Shown here piece by piece: positions 16,583-24,165 of a DNA stretch of 64,000 bases. The notes beneath the pieces were generated by a model. It was given only the letters and a program-made list of their open reading frames with translations, had not been told where the DNA came from and did not search any database. This DNA comes from Chitinophaga flava. Its GTDB lineage: Bacteria > Bacteroidota > Bacteroidia > Chitinophagales > Chitinophagaceae. Numbering within the stretch: position 1 is the stretch's first letter; every line of letters starts with the position of its first letter. Location: NCBI RefSeq assembly GCF_003308995.1, contig NZ_QFFJ01000002.1, positions 2,480,001 to 2,544,000 of the forward strand, written 5' to 3'. Both the position numbers and the translations under genes were made by a program.

Positions 16583-17545
16583 TTACAGGCCGTCGGTATT
16601 GAGCATAGTCCGGAGGATGTTGGTTTGTACATCGAAGCTGCCGATTTTCTGTAGGAAATCAACATCAGAGATTTTGTCGTAGTACTCGTGGAGAAGTGCC
16701 TTCACGTGATCGGGGAGGGCCGTTTTGATAAGATTGGCCTTACTTTCCAGCTGATCGTTTTTGTCGGCCATTTCCTGTGTGAGCTTTGCTTTTTTAGATA
16801 AGGTATTGGACCAGTCGATATCGGTGATAGCGGAAAGGTCGCAGAGCAGGAAAAGATTTCTGGAAGGAAGAAAAAGAAACTGGCGGTCCAGTGTCAGGAA
16901 GCGGTATACTTCCGCGATCATATTGCCGGACTTGAGTCCGCAGAAAAATTCGGTTTTGAAATCTGTTTTACACAGCAGCCCCATTAGTTTTTTCTGGATG
17001 GTGGCATGACTGTTTTTATAGACGTCGTCGGGTTCGTAGGTGATAAGGGCCGACATTTGGTCGGCCGTGATATCATAATAGAAGTCCTGCGAGAACCGGC
17101 TGCTGAAGGCGTTGATATTTTTGGAGAAAGGATATTCATCGGTGTTGTCGGAGAGTGTTTGGTACAGTCTCCGCAGCGACAGATTGATTTTCAGTGCTTG
17201 TTTCTGTTTGTCGAGCGTATAGTTTTTTTCAGAAAAGACGGAGCTGTTGAGTTTCTCCATCATTTCCCTGTTGAGCTGTATCTCGTCGTAGATAAGGCTT
17301 ACATTCCTTTCGTTAGCGGATTTGATTTTCTTCAGCAGTTCGATGGCAGAAGCGGTATACTGCAGGTGGAACAGTTCGAGCTTATTGATGTCCAGCTCGG
17401 GATTGGTTTCAAATAATTTATGGACAACCTGGCTTCGGAGATATATTTTGTAAATAATCTCCTCTTCAAAAAAAGCGGACAGCAATTGTAGTTTGCTGAT
17501 AGTTTTATTTGATTCATTTAAAATAATTGCCAGGTTATCCTCCAT
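16583..17545 (-). CDS. Uncharacterised helical protein of the ter locus
   Basis: 320 residues, no signal peptide or membrane segment. It is mostly predictable amphipathic helix (charged, Leu/Ile-rich, for example IYDEIQLNREMMEKLNSSVF and LTQEMADKNDQLESKANLIK). One central stretch is less helical (KTDFKTEFFCGLKSG, FLPSRNLFLLCDLSAI). I do not recognise the family. It starts 13 nt after the TelA stop on the same strand and is the last gene of that arm. The tight link to telA suggests a TelA-partner role, which is inference only. It is not a TerB domain by any motif I can see. Confidence 0.75.
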   Translation of the reverse strand: MEDNLAIILNESNKTISKLQLLSAFFEEEIIYKIYLRSQVVHKLFETNPELDINKLELFHLQYTASAIELLKKIKSANERNVSLIYDEIQLNREMMEKLNSSVFSEKNYTLDKQKQALKINLSLRRLYQTLSDNTDEYPFSKNINAFSSRFSQDFYYDITADQMSALITYEPDDVYKNSHATIQKKLMGLLCKTDFKTEFFCGLKSGNMIAEVYRFLTLDRQFLFLPSRNLFLLCDLSAITDIDWSNTLSKKAKLTQEMADKNDQLESKANLIKTALPDHVKALLHEYYDKISDVDFLQKIGSFDVQTNILRTMLNTDGL

Positions 17546-17558
17546 TACTTTTACACGA

Positions 17559-18659
17559 TTAGCTAACGTTAGTTACATTTTTCTTCAGCTCTGTTTCCAG
17601 GTTTTGCAGTTCGCTATTCAGCACTTTACGGCTTTCAGCGCCCTGGTCGTGGATTTTCTTCACCTCATGCAACGTTTCGATGAGTGACTGGGTGGTCCTT
17701 TTCAGTGTTTCGATAGACACCACTGTCTTCTCGTTTTCTTTTGCAACCTCAATACTGTTCTGTTTGAGCAGGTCTGCATTTTTTTGCAGGATGGTATTGG
17801 TGGTATCGGAGATTTTGCGTTGCATCTCTACGTTAGCTTTCTGTCTTTGCAGCGCTACCGCGATGGTAAGCTGGTTTTTCCAGACAGGGATGGTGGTAGA
17901 GATGATGGACTGCGCTTTTTCTGCGATAGAGGTATTGTTATTCTGTACCAGTCTGATCTGAGCGAGTGACTGCAACATGATGAAGCGCACTATTTTCATA
18001 TCGGCCAGCCTTTTATCGAGGCGGCTGATGAAATCTCTCAGGTCGGCGATTTCGTAGTCGTTGTAGTTGGCGGCGTTCAGTTCCATCTGAGCGAGTTTTT
18101 CACTCAGCTCATTGAGTTTCAGCTGTCCTGAAATGATCAGGTCTTCCATCTGCTTGATGTAGTTGACATTGCTGTCGAACATGGTTTGCAGGGAGCTGTT
18201 GTCTTTCAGGGAGTTGATACGTCCGGCCTTGATTTTATTGGTGATTTTATCAATATTATTGATAACGGTATCATATTTCTGAAAGAGTTTCTGGGCGTCG
18301 ACGACCAGTTTTTTCAGGAAAGGCATTTTGGAGATGAAGCTTTTAAAGCCGCTTTGGTTCAGCTCATCCACGTCGATGTAATTCAGTTCAGAGAGCAGTT
18401 CGTTGATCAAACCGCCTACTTCACCTGAATTGTAGGTGCGTACAGAAGTCAGGAATTCGTTGCTGTAACGTTCCATGGAGTTCTGTGCTTCGGCCCCGTA
18501 GTTCAGGACAGAGTTCACATCGGTGGTAACCAGTGATTTATTCAGCTCGTTGTACTTCTGGGTCTCTGCCGGGGTAATGTTGGACAGGTTGGCATTGCCG
18601 TCTTTGTCCAGTCTTACGGGGGTGAGTGCCTGATCGGTAACATTAGGATTTGCTTCCAT
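17559..18659 (-). CDS. telA: TelA/KlaA family toxic-anion resistance protein
   Basis: The 366-residue protein is almost entirely helical, matching the TelA family (PF05816). Features seen are the N-terminal region with YNELNKSLVTTDVNSVLNYG, the central FLKKLVVDAQKLFQKYDTV and LISGQLKLNELSEKLAQME segments, and the conserved TTIPVWKNQLTIAVALQRQ block (about 272-292). The C-terminus is a coiled coil to residue 366. TelA proteins accompany ter genes and are tied to tellurite and antimicrobial-peptide tolerance, with no known biochemical activity. It lies between TerD (18702) and the unknown helical protein on the minus strand. Confidence 0.92.
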   Translation of the reverse strand: MEANPNVTDQALTPVRLDKDGNANLSNITPAETQKYNELNKSLVTTDVNSVLNYGAEAQNSMERYSNEFLTSVRTYNSGEVGGLINELLSELNYIDVDELNQSGFKSFISKMPFLKKLVVDAQKLFQKYDTVINNIDKITNKIKAGRINSLKDNSSLQTMFDSNVNYIKQMEDLIISGQLKLNELSEKLAQMELNAANYNDYEIADLRDFISRLDKRLADMKIVRFIMLQSLAQIRLVQNNNTSIAEKAQSIISTTIPVWKNQLTIAVALQRQKANVEMQRKISDTTNTILQKNADLLKQNSIEVAKENEKTVVSIETLKRTTQSLIETLHEVKKIHDQGAESRKVLNSELQNLETELKKNVTNVS

Positions 18660-18701
18660 AAGGTATCAGATTAAAAAGTAATAGCATTACAAAGGTAAGG
18701 A

Positions 18702-19316
18702 CTACAGGTATTGCCTTGCAACAGTATCTACTGTTTCCGGCAGTTTTTTGTCGCGGGTAGGTTCACCGATGGCGTTGAATTTCCATTCACCGTTCTTTTT
18801 GTAGAAAACGCCCATTACCATAGACACGTGACCGGCGAAACCGGGGCCGCTGGCGATGTCGTAGGTGGCAAATACTTCGTTTACGCGGGAAGGTGAGCCT
18901 TCATAGATGCGGATGGAAGCGAACGGGATGGTGCCGAAATCGTGACCTCTGAAGCTGTTGAGCACAAAAGCAACGTAGTTGGTGGTACTGTCGAGGCGGG
19001 AGAAGTCGAGGGTGATCACTTCGTTATCCAGGCCGTCGTTGCCATTCATGTCGCCGGTCAGGTCGTCGCCGCTGTGTTGTACGGCCCCGTCTTTAGAACG
19101 GAGGTTGCCGAAATATACCACGTCCAGGAGCTGTTTTTGTTCATTGAACAATGCGCAGCTGCCGTCGAGGTCTACGGCTTCCTTAGATTTGGACAGGCCA
19201 AAAAGACCTTTCTTTTCAATGGCGCCCCAGTTGATGCCTACACAGATATGCTGCAGTTTGGCGCCGTTGCTTTTTTCGAGGCTGATGCGCTGTCCTTTTT
19301 GAAGATTAATAGCCAT
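18702..19316 (-). CDS. TerD family protein, divergent TerZ-like
   Basis: 204 residues. It begins MAINLQKGQRISLEKSNG and carries VDLDGSCALFN, then SGDDLTGDMNGNDGLDNE. The second acidic cluster therefore lacks the compact GDGDDE and has NGNDGLDNE instead. The GSCALFN signature and FRGHDFGTIPFASIRIYEG region are features of the TerZ-like branch. Calcium binding is probable but the site is altered. It shares its N-terminal ten residues with the TerDs at 8255 and 19348. It is 31 nt downstream of the next TerD on the minus strand. Confidence 0.92.
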   Translation of the reverse strand: MAINLQKGQRISLEKSNGAKLQHICVGINWGAIEKKGLFGLSKSKEAVDLDGSCALFNEQKQLLDVVYFGNLRSKDGAVQHSGDDLTGDMNGNDGLDNEVITLDFSRLDSTTNYVAFVLNSFRGHDFGTIPFASIRIYEGSPSRVNEVFATYDIASGPGFAGHVSMVMGVFYKKNGEWKFNAIGEPTRDKKLPETVDTVARQYL

Positions 19317-19347
19317 TATATCGTTGTGTTATTCGTTGTGTTAATGA

Positions 19348-19902
19348 TTAGTTGTATTTGTTCAGATAGTCCTGCAATCCGCCTTTCATGCCTACGCCAA
19401 CGGCTTCGAATTTCCATTCATCGTTGCGTTTGTAGATACGGCCAAACTCCACGGCTGTTTCGATGGAGAAGTCTTCTTCCAGCTCATACTTCAGTATCAC
19501 TTCGTTGGTAACGGAGTCGAATACACGCACATAGGAGTTTCTTACCTGGCCGAAGTTCTGCCTTCTGTTCTCCGCTTCGTGGATGGTTACTACCACACAT
19601 ATTTCGGTAACACGGGGATCTACTTTAGACAAGTCTATTTTAATCTGTTCGTCGTCGCCGCTGCCTTCACCGGTGAGGTTATCGCCGGTATGTTCTACTG
19701 CACCATCAGGGGAAACGAGGTTGTTGTAAAAGATAAAGTGCTGGTCGGACAGGATCTTTTTGTTTTCGCCCATCACAAAGATGGAAGCGTCCAGGTCGAA
19801 GCTGGTGCCGGTAGAAGAGGCGTTGGTGTCCCAGCCGAGTCCAATCGTAAATTTGGGAGCATTAATTGCCTGCCGTTGTCCTTTTTGCAAATTAATTGCC
19901 AT
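19348..19902 (-). CDS. terD: TerD family calcium-binding stress protein (fourth)
   Basis: A 184-residue TerD domain protein with FDLDASIFVMG, TGDNLTGEGSGDDEQ and RRQNFGQVRNSYVRVFD. All acidic ligands are intact. It is the near-twin of the TerD at 8255-8830, so the two convergent arms each carry one canonical copy, which suggests an old duplication. Its start overlaps the end of the phosphoribosyltransferase gene by 11 nt, so translation of the two is likely coupled. Confidence 0.93.
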   Translation of the reverse strand: MAINLQKGQRQAINAPKFTIGLGWDTNASSTGTSFDLDASIFVMGENKKILSDQHFIFYNNLVSPDGAVEHTGDNLTGEGSGDDEQIKIDLSKVDPRVTEICVVVTIHEAENRRQNFGQVRNSYVRVFDSVTNEVILKYELEEDFSIETAVEFGRIYKRNDEWKFEAVGVGMKGGLQDYLNKYN

Positions 19903-20758
19903 GTTCTATGCTTTTATGTTTTCTATGAAATATATAGCTGTTAATATAATGAAGATTCCGTTGATAGGCTTCAATAGTATGATAACCATTGCCTAGCGCC
20001 ATATCATACAAAAGATGAATGAACTTGTCCGATTGATTCTGCAGGAAAATACAAAATGAATCGAAATCGTAATTGAGAATATATTTTACAATTCTGGTAT
20101 TGATACAGAAATGTTCGTCCTGAATGATTTTTTCCAGGTGGAAGACAGACTTCACATAATGGTAGTTGAGATAGTTCTCAATGTTGGGATGTATGTTATG
20201 GTTCTGCAATTCAGCGAAATAGAGCATATACATCTCGTTGGTCAGCTGATAGGCTTCCACCATTTTGAGGATCATTCTTTCGTGTCCGCCGGTGATACGG
20301 ATATCATCGAGGAACAGGATCGTTTTGCCGGCCAGGAATTCCCGGTCTATATGAAAAGAATCGTTACCGATCAGTTTCAATCGTTGCTCCGCATCCAGTT
20401 CACCGTAATCTTCCTTGTAGGTGATGGTACGGTGTACTTTGGTTTCCTGCAGTACCGGATGGCCGTTGGTTGCCAGCCACCTGTTGAGCCGGAAAACGAA
20501 ATGGTTTTTCATGGCAAAGGTGGCGGTAGGGATAAAGGCATAGGGGCTGGATACCACCACCAGTTGCGGGATGGAGCGTCCTGACAGGTGATGTGCTATA
20601 AACCCATCTGCCAGACTGATACCGAATTTTGCAGCTACCGCGTCGTCTCCGAATTTAAAACGGCTATAGTCATCCGGACAGAATCCGAAATCGCTGGCAT
20701 CGGTGATTTTGTGCAATGAATAGGTCTGTTTCATCAGTTCAGTAAACTTGAAATACAT
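19892..20758 (-). CDS. Phosphoribosyltransferase-domain protein of ter biosynthetic module
   Basis: A 288-residue ComF-like PRTase (PRTase_3-like). It shows the PRPP-binding motif ILFLDDIRITGGHE at about 147-160, with adjacent acidic residues, and a strand VVVSSPYAFIPTATF near 67-81. PRTases in ter clusters are proposed to build a nucleoside-like metabolite together with HAD, ATP-grasp and aldolase enzymes. Only HAD is found beside it here. ATG at 20734 would overlap the HAD stop as TGATG and is a good alternative start, eight residues shorter. Confidence 0.88.
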   Translation of the reverse strand: MYFKFTELMKQTYSLHKITDASDFGFCPDDYSRFKFGDDAVAAKFGISLADGFIAHHLSGRSIPQLVVVSSPYAFIPTATFAMKNHFVFRLNRWLATNGHPVLQETKVHRTITYKEDYGELDAEQRLKLIGNDSFHIDREFLAGKTILFLDDIRITGGHERMILKMVEAYQLTNEMYMLYFAELQNHNIHPNIENYLNYHYVKSVFHLEKIIQDEHFCINTRIVKYILNYDFDSFCIFLQNQSDKFIHLLYDMALGNGYHTIEAYQRNLHYINSYIFHRKHKSIEHGN

Positions 20759-21432
20759 TGATTGTTGGAGTTGACCAATAAGGTATGGATACCTATGGCA
20801 CTGGCTCCCTGAATGTCTGCTTTCACGTTGTCGCCTATATGAATTATATGCCCGGGAGCCAGTAATTCCCCGTTTCTGGCGCTGGCAATATGATCCAGCA
20901 TCATGCGGAAAAACTGCTTATTCGGTTTAGACATCCCCTTTTCATCTGAATACAACTGAAAATCGAGGTAACGGTCCAGTTCCAGTTCCTGCAGCACCCG
21001 TCTCAGCGTACGGCCTTTGATGAAGGCGGTGTTGCTCAGCAGGCTGAGAGTACAGCCCTGTCTTGCTTTGAGTGTACGCAATACGTTAATGGTAGCAGAA
21101 CAATATACCGTCGGCAGATATTTCATTACCAGTGATTCCATTTCTCCGTAAAGCGCCTGCAGGTCTATCTTCTCAAAATCATACCGGTGGTCATTCATCT
21201 CACTGATCACCATCAGATACAGTTCTTCCGCTTCGAGATTACCACCGGTTTTTTCGTTGATGGCATTCGTCATAAGGTCAATCCTGCGGAAGATCCGGTC
21301 TGTTTCTTCCAGTGATTTATGCTGTTGGTTAAAATGATCAAAAAAAAACTTTGTTCTTTCCCGTTTAAAGAAAGGGTTTGATCTGATCAGTGTTAACCAG
21401 AGGTCAAAGGAATAATGGTAATAGTTGTTCAT
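20734..21432 (-). CDS. HAD superfamily hydrolase of ter biosynthetic module
   Basis: The 232-residue protein has the HAD motifs in order. Motif I is SFDLWLTLIRSNP with nucleophile Asp10, motif II LSLLSNTAF, the motif III lysine lies in KGMSKPNKQFF, and motif IV is HIGDNVKADIQGA. The second Asp of the usual DxDxT is Trp12 (DLW), so the general acid is missing, as in some dehalogenase-type or non-phosphatase relatives. A helical cap lies between motifs I and II. It is the first gene of the minus-strand ter arm, with the PRTase gene coupled behind it. In described ter systems HAD and PRTase belong to a metabolite-making module. Confidence 0.88.
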   Translation of the reverse strand: MNNYYHYSFDLWLTLIRSNPFFKRERTKFFFDHFNQQHKSLEETDRIFRRIDLMTNAINEKTGGNLEAEELYLMVISEMNDHRYDFEKIDLQALYGEMESLVMKYLPTVYCSATINVLRTLKARQGCTLSLLSNTAFIKGRTLRRVLQELELDRYLDFQLYSDEKGMSKPNKQFFRMMLDHIASARNGELLAPGHIIHIGDNVKADIQGASAIGIHTLLVNSNNQCISSLLN

Positions 21433-21600
21433 CTGTTATTGATGGCATAAGTAATGGCGGTCATGGAACAGCGTTTGAATCAGGGTTAAACCTATTTTGT
21501 TGGTAACATAGCATTCATAAGTTATAAGCTGATCATTGGTCTATGAGCCGGGTTAGTATCAAAAAGTCTGCCGGTAATATTTTATCGAACTAATATAACA

Positions 21601-21639
21601 CTTAATCCTACACGAAAATGAAATATTTTCAGGATTAAG
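21601..21639 (-). terminator. Hairpin downstream of the surface-protein gene
   Basis: CTTAATCC at 21601-21608 pairs with GGATTAAG at 21632-21639, with an inner GAAAAT/ATTTTC stem. It lies about 40 nt beyond the stop codon of the minus-strand gene at 21679-22623. The following sequence on that strand is AT-rich but not a clean T-run, so termination is only probable. Confidence 0.5.
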
Positions 21640-21678
21640 GTATTGATAATAAACGATTTCTGTCAAAACGACTTGAAA

Positions 21679-22623
21679 TTATCTAGTGCTGCGCTCATTT
21701 TGCAGTTGTTGGATCTTTTCGCCCATGGCTTGATTTTCTTTTGTCAGGGTTTCGATTTTTTTATGCTGTTCGATCATGTAGAGGGTCAGTTCTTCTATTT
21801 TCTGCAGCAGCCGGGCACTGATATCGCCCAGGTCCAGCCCTTTATCAGTTACTTCTTTTGCGGAGGGAATGTTGGGCAGGTGCTGGTTGTCCTGAATGAA
21901 CTTTTCCACGGTTGGTAATGATGGCAGCGTGTAGGCGGGGTCAAACACAAAATCGGCCCAGCTATCCTGGGTGACTTTTACTCTGTTGGTATTGACCTGT
22001 CCATTCACATTCAGATTGGAAGGGCGGAGCTTACTGCCCATCGTCACATTGTTGGCCGCATCATACCGGACCATCAGCCCATCATAGGCCTGTGCAGCCT
22101 CTCCGTTCAGATAAAATAATTCTGAAATACCCAGTTGCCCCTGGGGACCGCTACCAGTATAAAAAGTAAACCGGAACAGGCCGTATAAACCCGGGATGGA
22201 AGCAATATCCTTGATGAATTCACCGGCAGCGTGGTTAGTCACCTCCGCGAGTGTTACCCAGCCGGGGCCGCTCATATCATAACCTTCAATTTTAAAATGG
22301 ACAGGAGCCCAGTAGCGGGTAGTCCATCCGATGTAGGCGAGTCGCTGGGTATGTTGTGCCTGAAAGCCTTCTATCGTGATGACAGTAGGGTCACTCTCAG
22401 AAGGAGCACTCGTATAGGAAGGGTCATATCTTCCGTCAAAAAGTTTGTTGAGGTCCAGCTGGTTGCTGCCTGTCTGTGTTACTTTACAACGAGTATTGGC
22501 GTAAAAGAACAGGTTTTTTTCCAATCCGGCATAACTGATATTAGCGGGAGGAACGAGTGTTGCGGTTTGGGCATAGAGAGAAGCGGGCAACAACAGGGCA
22601 CAGGCCATCCACAGTTTTTTCAT
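21679..22623 (-). CDS. Exported protein with discoidin-like domain and conserved coiled-coil C-terminus
   Basis: 314 residues. Signal peptide 1-18 (ALLLPASLYAQ). A beta-rich region at about 45-175 has features of an F5/8-type C (discoidin-like) domain: LFDGRYDPSYTSAPSESDP, IEGFQAQHTQRLAYIGW, VTLAEVTNHAAGEF and LFRFTFYTGSG. A C-terminal module from about 220 (VKVTQDSWADFVFDPAYTLP, HLPNIPSAKEVTDKGLDLGD) ends in a coiled coil, a tail found on many Bacteroidetes secreted proteins. The protein at 47618 has the same tail. It is the only gene directly downstream of the TPP riboswitch at 22720-22813. No thiamine function is evident. Confidence 0.8.
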   Translation of the reverse strand: MKKLWMACALLLPASLYAQTATLVPPANISYAGLEKNLFFYANTRCKVTQTGSNQLDLNKLFDGRYDPSYTSAPSESDPTVITIEGFQAQHTQRLAYIGWTTRYWAPVHFKIEGYDMSGPGWVTLAEVTNHAAGEFIKDIASIPGLYGLFRFTFYTGSGPQGQLGISELFYLNGEAAQAYDGLMVRYDAANNVTMGSKLRPSNLNVNGQVNTNRVKVTQDSWADFVFDPAYTLPSLPTVEKFIQDNQHLPNIPSAKEVTDKGLDLGDISARLLQKIEELTLYMIEQHKKIETLTKENQAMGEKIQQLQNERSTR

Positions 22624-22630
22624 GAGTACA

Positions 22631-22656
22631 GGGTTTAGATTAAAAAAATCAAACCC
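22631..22656 (-). promoter_or_regulatory. Hairpin just upstream of the start codon
   Basis: GGGTTT (22631-22636) and AAACCC (22651-22656), with inner GATT/AATC pairs, form a hairpin whose end lies about 8 nt from the ATG at 22623. It would cover the usual ribosome-binding area of the discoidin-like gene. Confidence 0.4.
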
Positions 22657-22680
22657 GTAAGATAGGTATTAAATCAGGAC

Positions 22681-22717
22681 AAAAAAAGAAGGCGCCGGTT
22701 TCTCCAGTGCCTCCTTC
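22681..22717 (-). terminator. Intrinsic terminator after TPP riboswitch aptamer
   Basis: On the minus strand GAAGGAGGC pairs with GCGCCTTC (22688-22717, small internal mismatch) and is followed by a run of seven T (22681-22687). It begins right after the aptamer and so looks like the expression platform. Confidence 0.8.
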
Positions 22718-22719
22718 GT

Positions 22720-22813
22720 GTTTCCTGCTTCCCTACGCTGGTATTATCCAGTTCAGGTTATTAGGGTTTCATCTCAGATTTGTTTTCATTCCAAACCACC
22801 CCTTTTCAGAAAC
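22720..22813 (-). promoter_or_regulatory. TPP (thiamine pyrophosphate) riboswitch aptamer, THI element
   Basis: Read on the minus strand the core is GGGGTGG, then CTGAGAT, ACCC, and the near-invariant ACCTGAACTGGATAATACC and AGCGTAGGGA. The outer ends GTTTC ... GAAAC form P1. These match the TPP aptamer consensus at nearly all invariant bases. In Bacteroidetes these control thiamine biosynthesis or import genes by transcription termination. Here the aptamer is followed by a terminator and then by the discoidin-like gene, with no thiamine gene in the window. Confidence 0.93.
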
Positions 22814-22982
22814 GCTATTAAATGAGGTAAAAGAACCATGCCGTATCTGCTGTTTGGGCAAGCGATTGATTCACAATAAAACCAATTGCTGACACAGCCT
22901 TTTACTGTAGCGTGGATTGCACATTCTGTATCAGGTTTTGCCTGTCCGCTTAAAGCCTCAAACCCTTCACAGGAAAGCAGTT

Positions 22983-23007
22983 GAACAAACAGTTAGATTG
23001 TTTGTTC
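22983..23007. promoter_or_regulatory. 9-bp inverted repeat upstream of dodecin
   Basis: GAACAAACA at 22983-22991 and TGTTTGTTC at 22999-23007, separated by 7 nt, about 40 nt before the dodecin ATG. It has the shape of an operator or an mRNA leader hairpin; no regulator can be assigned. Confidence 0.45.
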
Positions 23008-23048
23008 CATGTACAAATGCTGTATTGTTTCACCTTAAAATCTTTGTT

Positions 23049-23255
23049 ATGGGTATCGTAAAAGTGATTGAGGTTATTGCTTCCTCCGAAAAAAGTTTTG
23101 ATGATGCTATTCAGAACGCGGTGAAGGAAGTGTCCAAAACGGTGCACAATGTAGACTCCGTTTTTATAAAAGATCTGAAAGTGCATGTAAAAGACGGGAA
23201 GATCTCCACCTATGGACTGATCTGTAAAGTGTCTTTCAGAGTGGACCATCATTGA
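23049..23255 (+). CDS. Dodecin family flavin-binding protein
   Basis: The 68-residue protein begins MGIVKVIEVIASSEKSFDDA. It has the dodecin pattern: a beta strand with KVIEVIASSEKSFDDAI, one helix (AIQNAVKEVSKTVHNV), then two strands (VFIKDLKVHVKDGKISTYGLICKVSFRV). Dodecins (PF07311) form dodecameric cytosolic shells that store or buffer riboflavin or FMN. The residues in the flavin pocket vary between groups, so ligand identity is not certain. It is followed closely by a UspA gene, a common stress-response pairing, and by a hairpin at 23265-23295. Confidence 0.9.
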   Translation: MGIVKVIEVIASSEKSFDDAIQNAVKEVSKTVHNVDSVFIKDLKVHVKDGKISTYGLICKVSFRVDHH

Positions 23256-23264
23256 CACATAAAC

Positions 23265-23295
23265 AGGGATTGGGCCGGCCAATTGTTCAATCCCT
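23265..23295 (+). terminator. Hairpin between dodecin and UspA genes
   Basis: AGGGATTG (23265-23272) pairs with CAATCCCT (23288-23295) around a 15-nt loop holding GGCCGGCC. The trailing sequence is only weakly T-rich, so it may be a partial terminator or a processing site. Confidence 0.4.
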
Positions 23296-23322
23296 ATTTC
23301 CGCCACATTGAATGAAGCTATT

Positions 23323-24165
23323 ATGAAATCGATGCTGATACTGACCGATTTTTCGGACGCTGCCTTCCGGGCGGCAGAATACGCCAGCAACCTGGCGAAC
23401 AAGCTGCAAGTAGAGCGGATCATCCTTTACCACGCATACAGGACCATTATAGCTGGTTCCGAATTTCCTGTGCCGACACCCAAAATGGATAATCTCGTTT
23501 ACGTGGAGAACATGGAGTCACTGGCCGCTATCCAGGACCAGCTGCGCCTTATGATAGATGCAGATATCAAGTATGACCTGCTGGCGGAAGAAACCTATCT
23601 GCCCGATCATCTCAACAAACTCTGTAAAGAGAAGGAGGTAGACCTGGTAGTGATGGGTATTTCAGGGAAATCGAACCTGGAACATTTTTTTATGGGCAGT
23701 AATACTTCCCAGGTGATGAAAACGAGCGAATACCCGGTACTGGTAGTGCCTAAAGACGCTATCGTAGGTAAAGATATCAAAAGCATCATCTTTTCTACGG
23801 ACCTGCGGAACATATCAAAATCCTCTGCCCAACAGCTGTATCATTTCCTGGACCTGTTTAAGCCGGAAGTGCATGTAGTAAATGTGGAACCTGTTTCCGA
23901 AGAAAAGTATTCCCCGGAAACAAAAGAGCAGATTTCCCAGCTGCATGACTTGCTGGAGCAATACAATCCCACTTTCCATTATATGAACGGTAACAATGTA
24001 GTGGAAGGCGTGCTCGAGTTTTCACGGGAGCATCATGCATCCCTGATTGTGACGGTTCCGAAGAAACATTCTTTTATCTCTTCCATTTTTCACAAGAGTA
24101 TATCGAAGGAGCTTGCTTATAATTCGCAGGTGCCTTTGTTGTCGATACCGGCATTGCCGGAATGA
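23323..24165 (+). CDS. Tandem UspA-type universal stress protein
   Basis: 280 residues starting at ATG 23323 (MKSMLILTDFSDAAFRAAEY); the TTG upstream is not needed. Two USP domains are visible. The first (1-140) has LTDFSDAA and the end motif VVMGISGKSNLEHFFMGSNTSQVM ... YPVLVVPKDA, an ATP-type G-x-x-G region. The second (145-280) has IIFSTDLRNISKSS and VTVPKKHSFISSIFHKSI, lacking the glycine motif, so only the first domain probably binds nucleotide. A cytosolic stress protein. Its stop abuts the stop of the convergent gene at 24166 with no gap. Confidence 0.9.
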   Translation: MKSMLILTDFSDAAFRAAEYASNLANKLQVERIILYHAYRTIIAGSEFPVPTPKMDNLVYVENMESLAAIQDQLRLMIDADIKYDLLAEETYLPDHLNKLCKEKEVDLVVMGISGKSNLEHFFMGSNTSQVMKTSEYPVLVVPKDAIVGKDIKSIIFSTDLRNISKSSAQQLYHFLDLFKPEVHVVNVEPVSEEKYSPETKEQISQLHDLLEQYNPTFHYMNGNNVVEGVLEFSREHHASLIVTVPKKHSFISSIFHKSISKELAYNSQVPLLSIPALPE

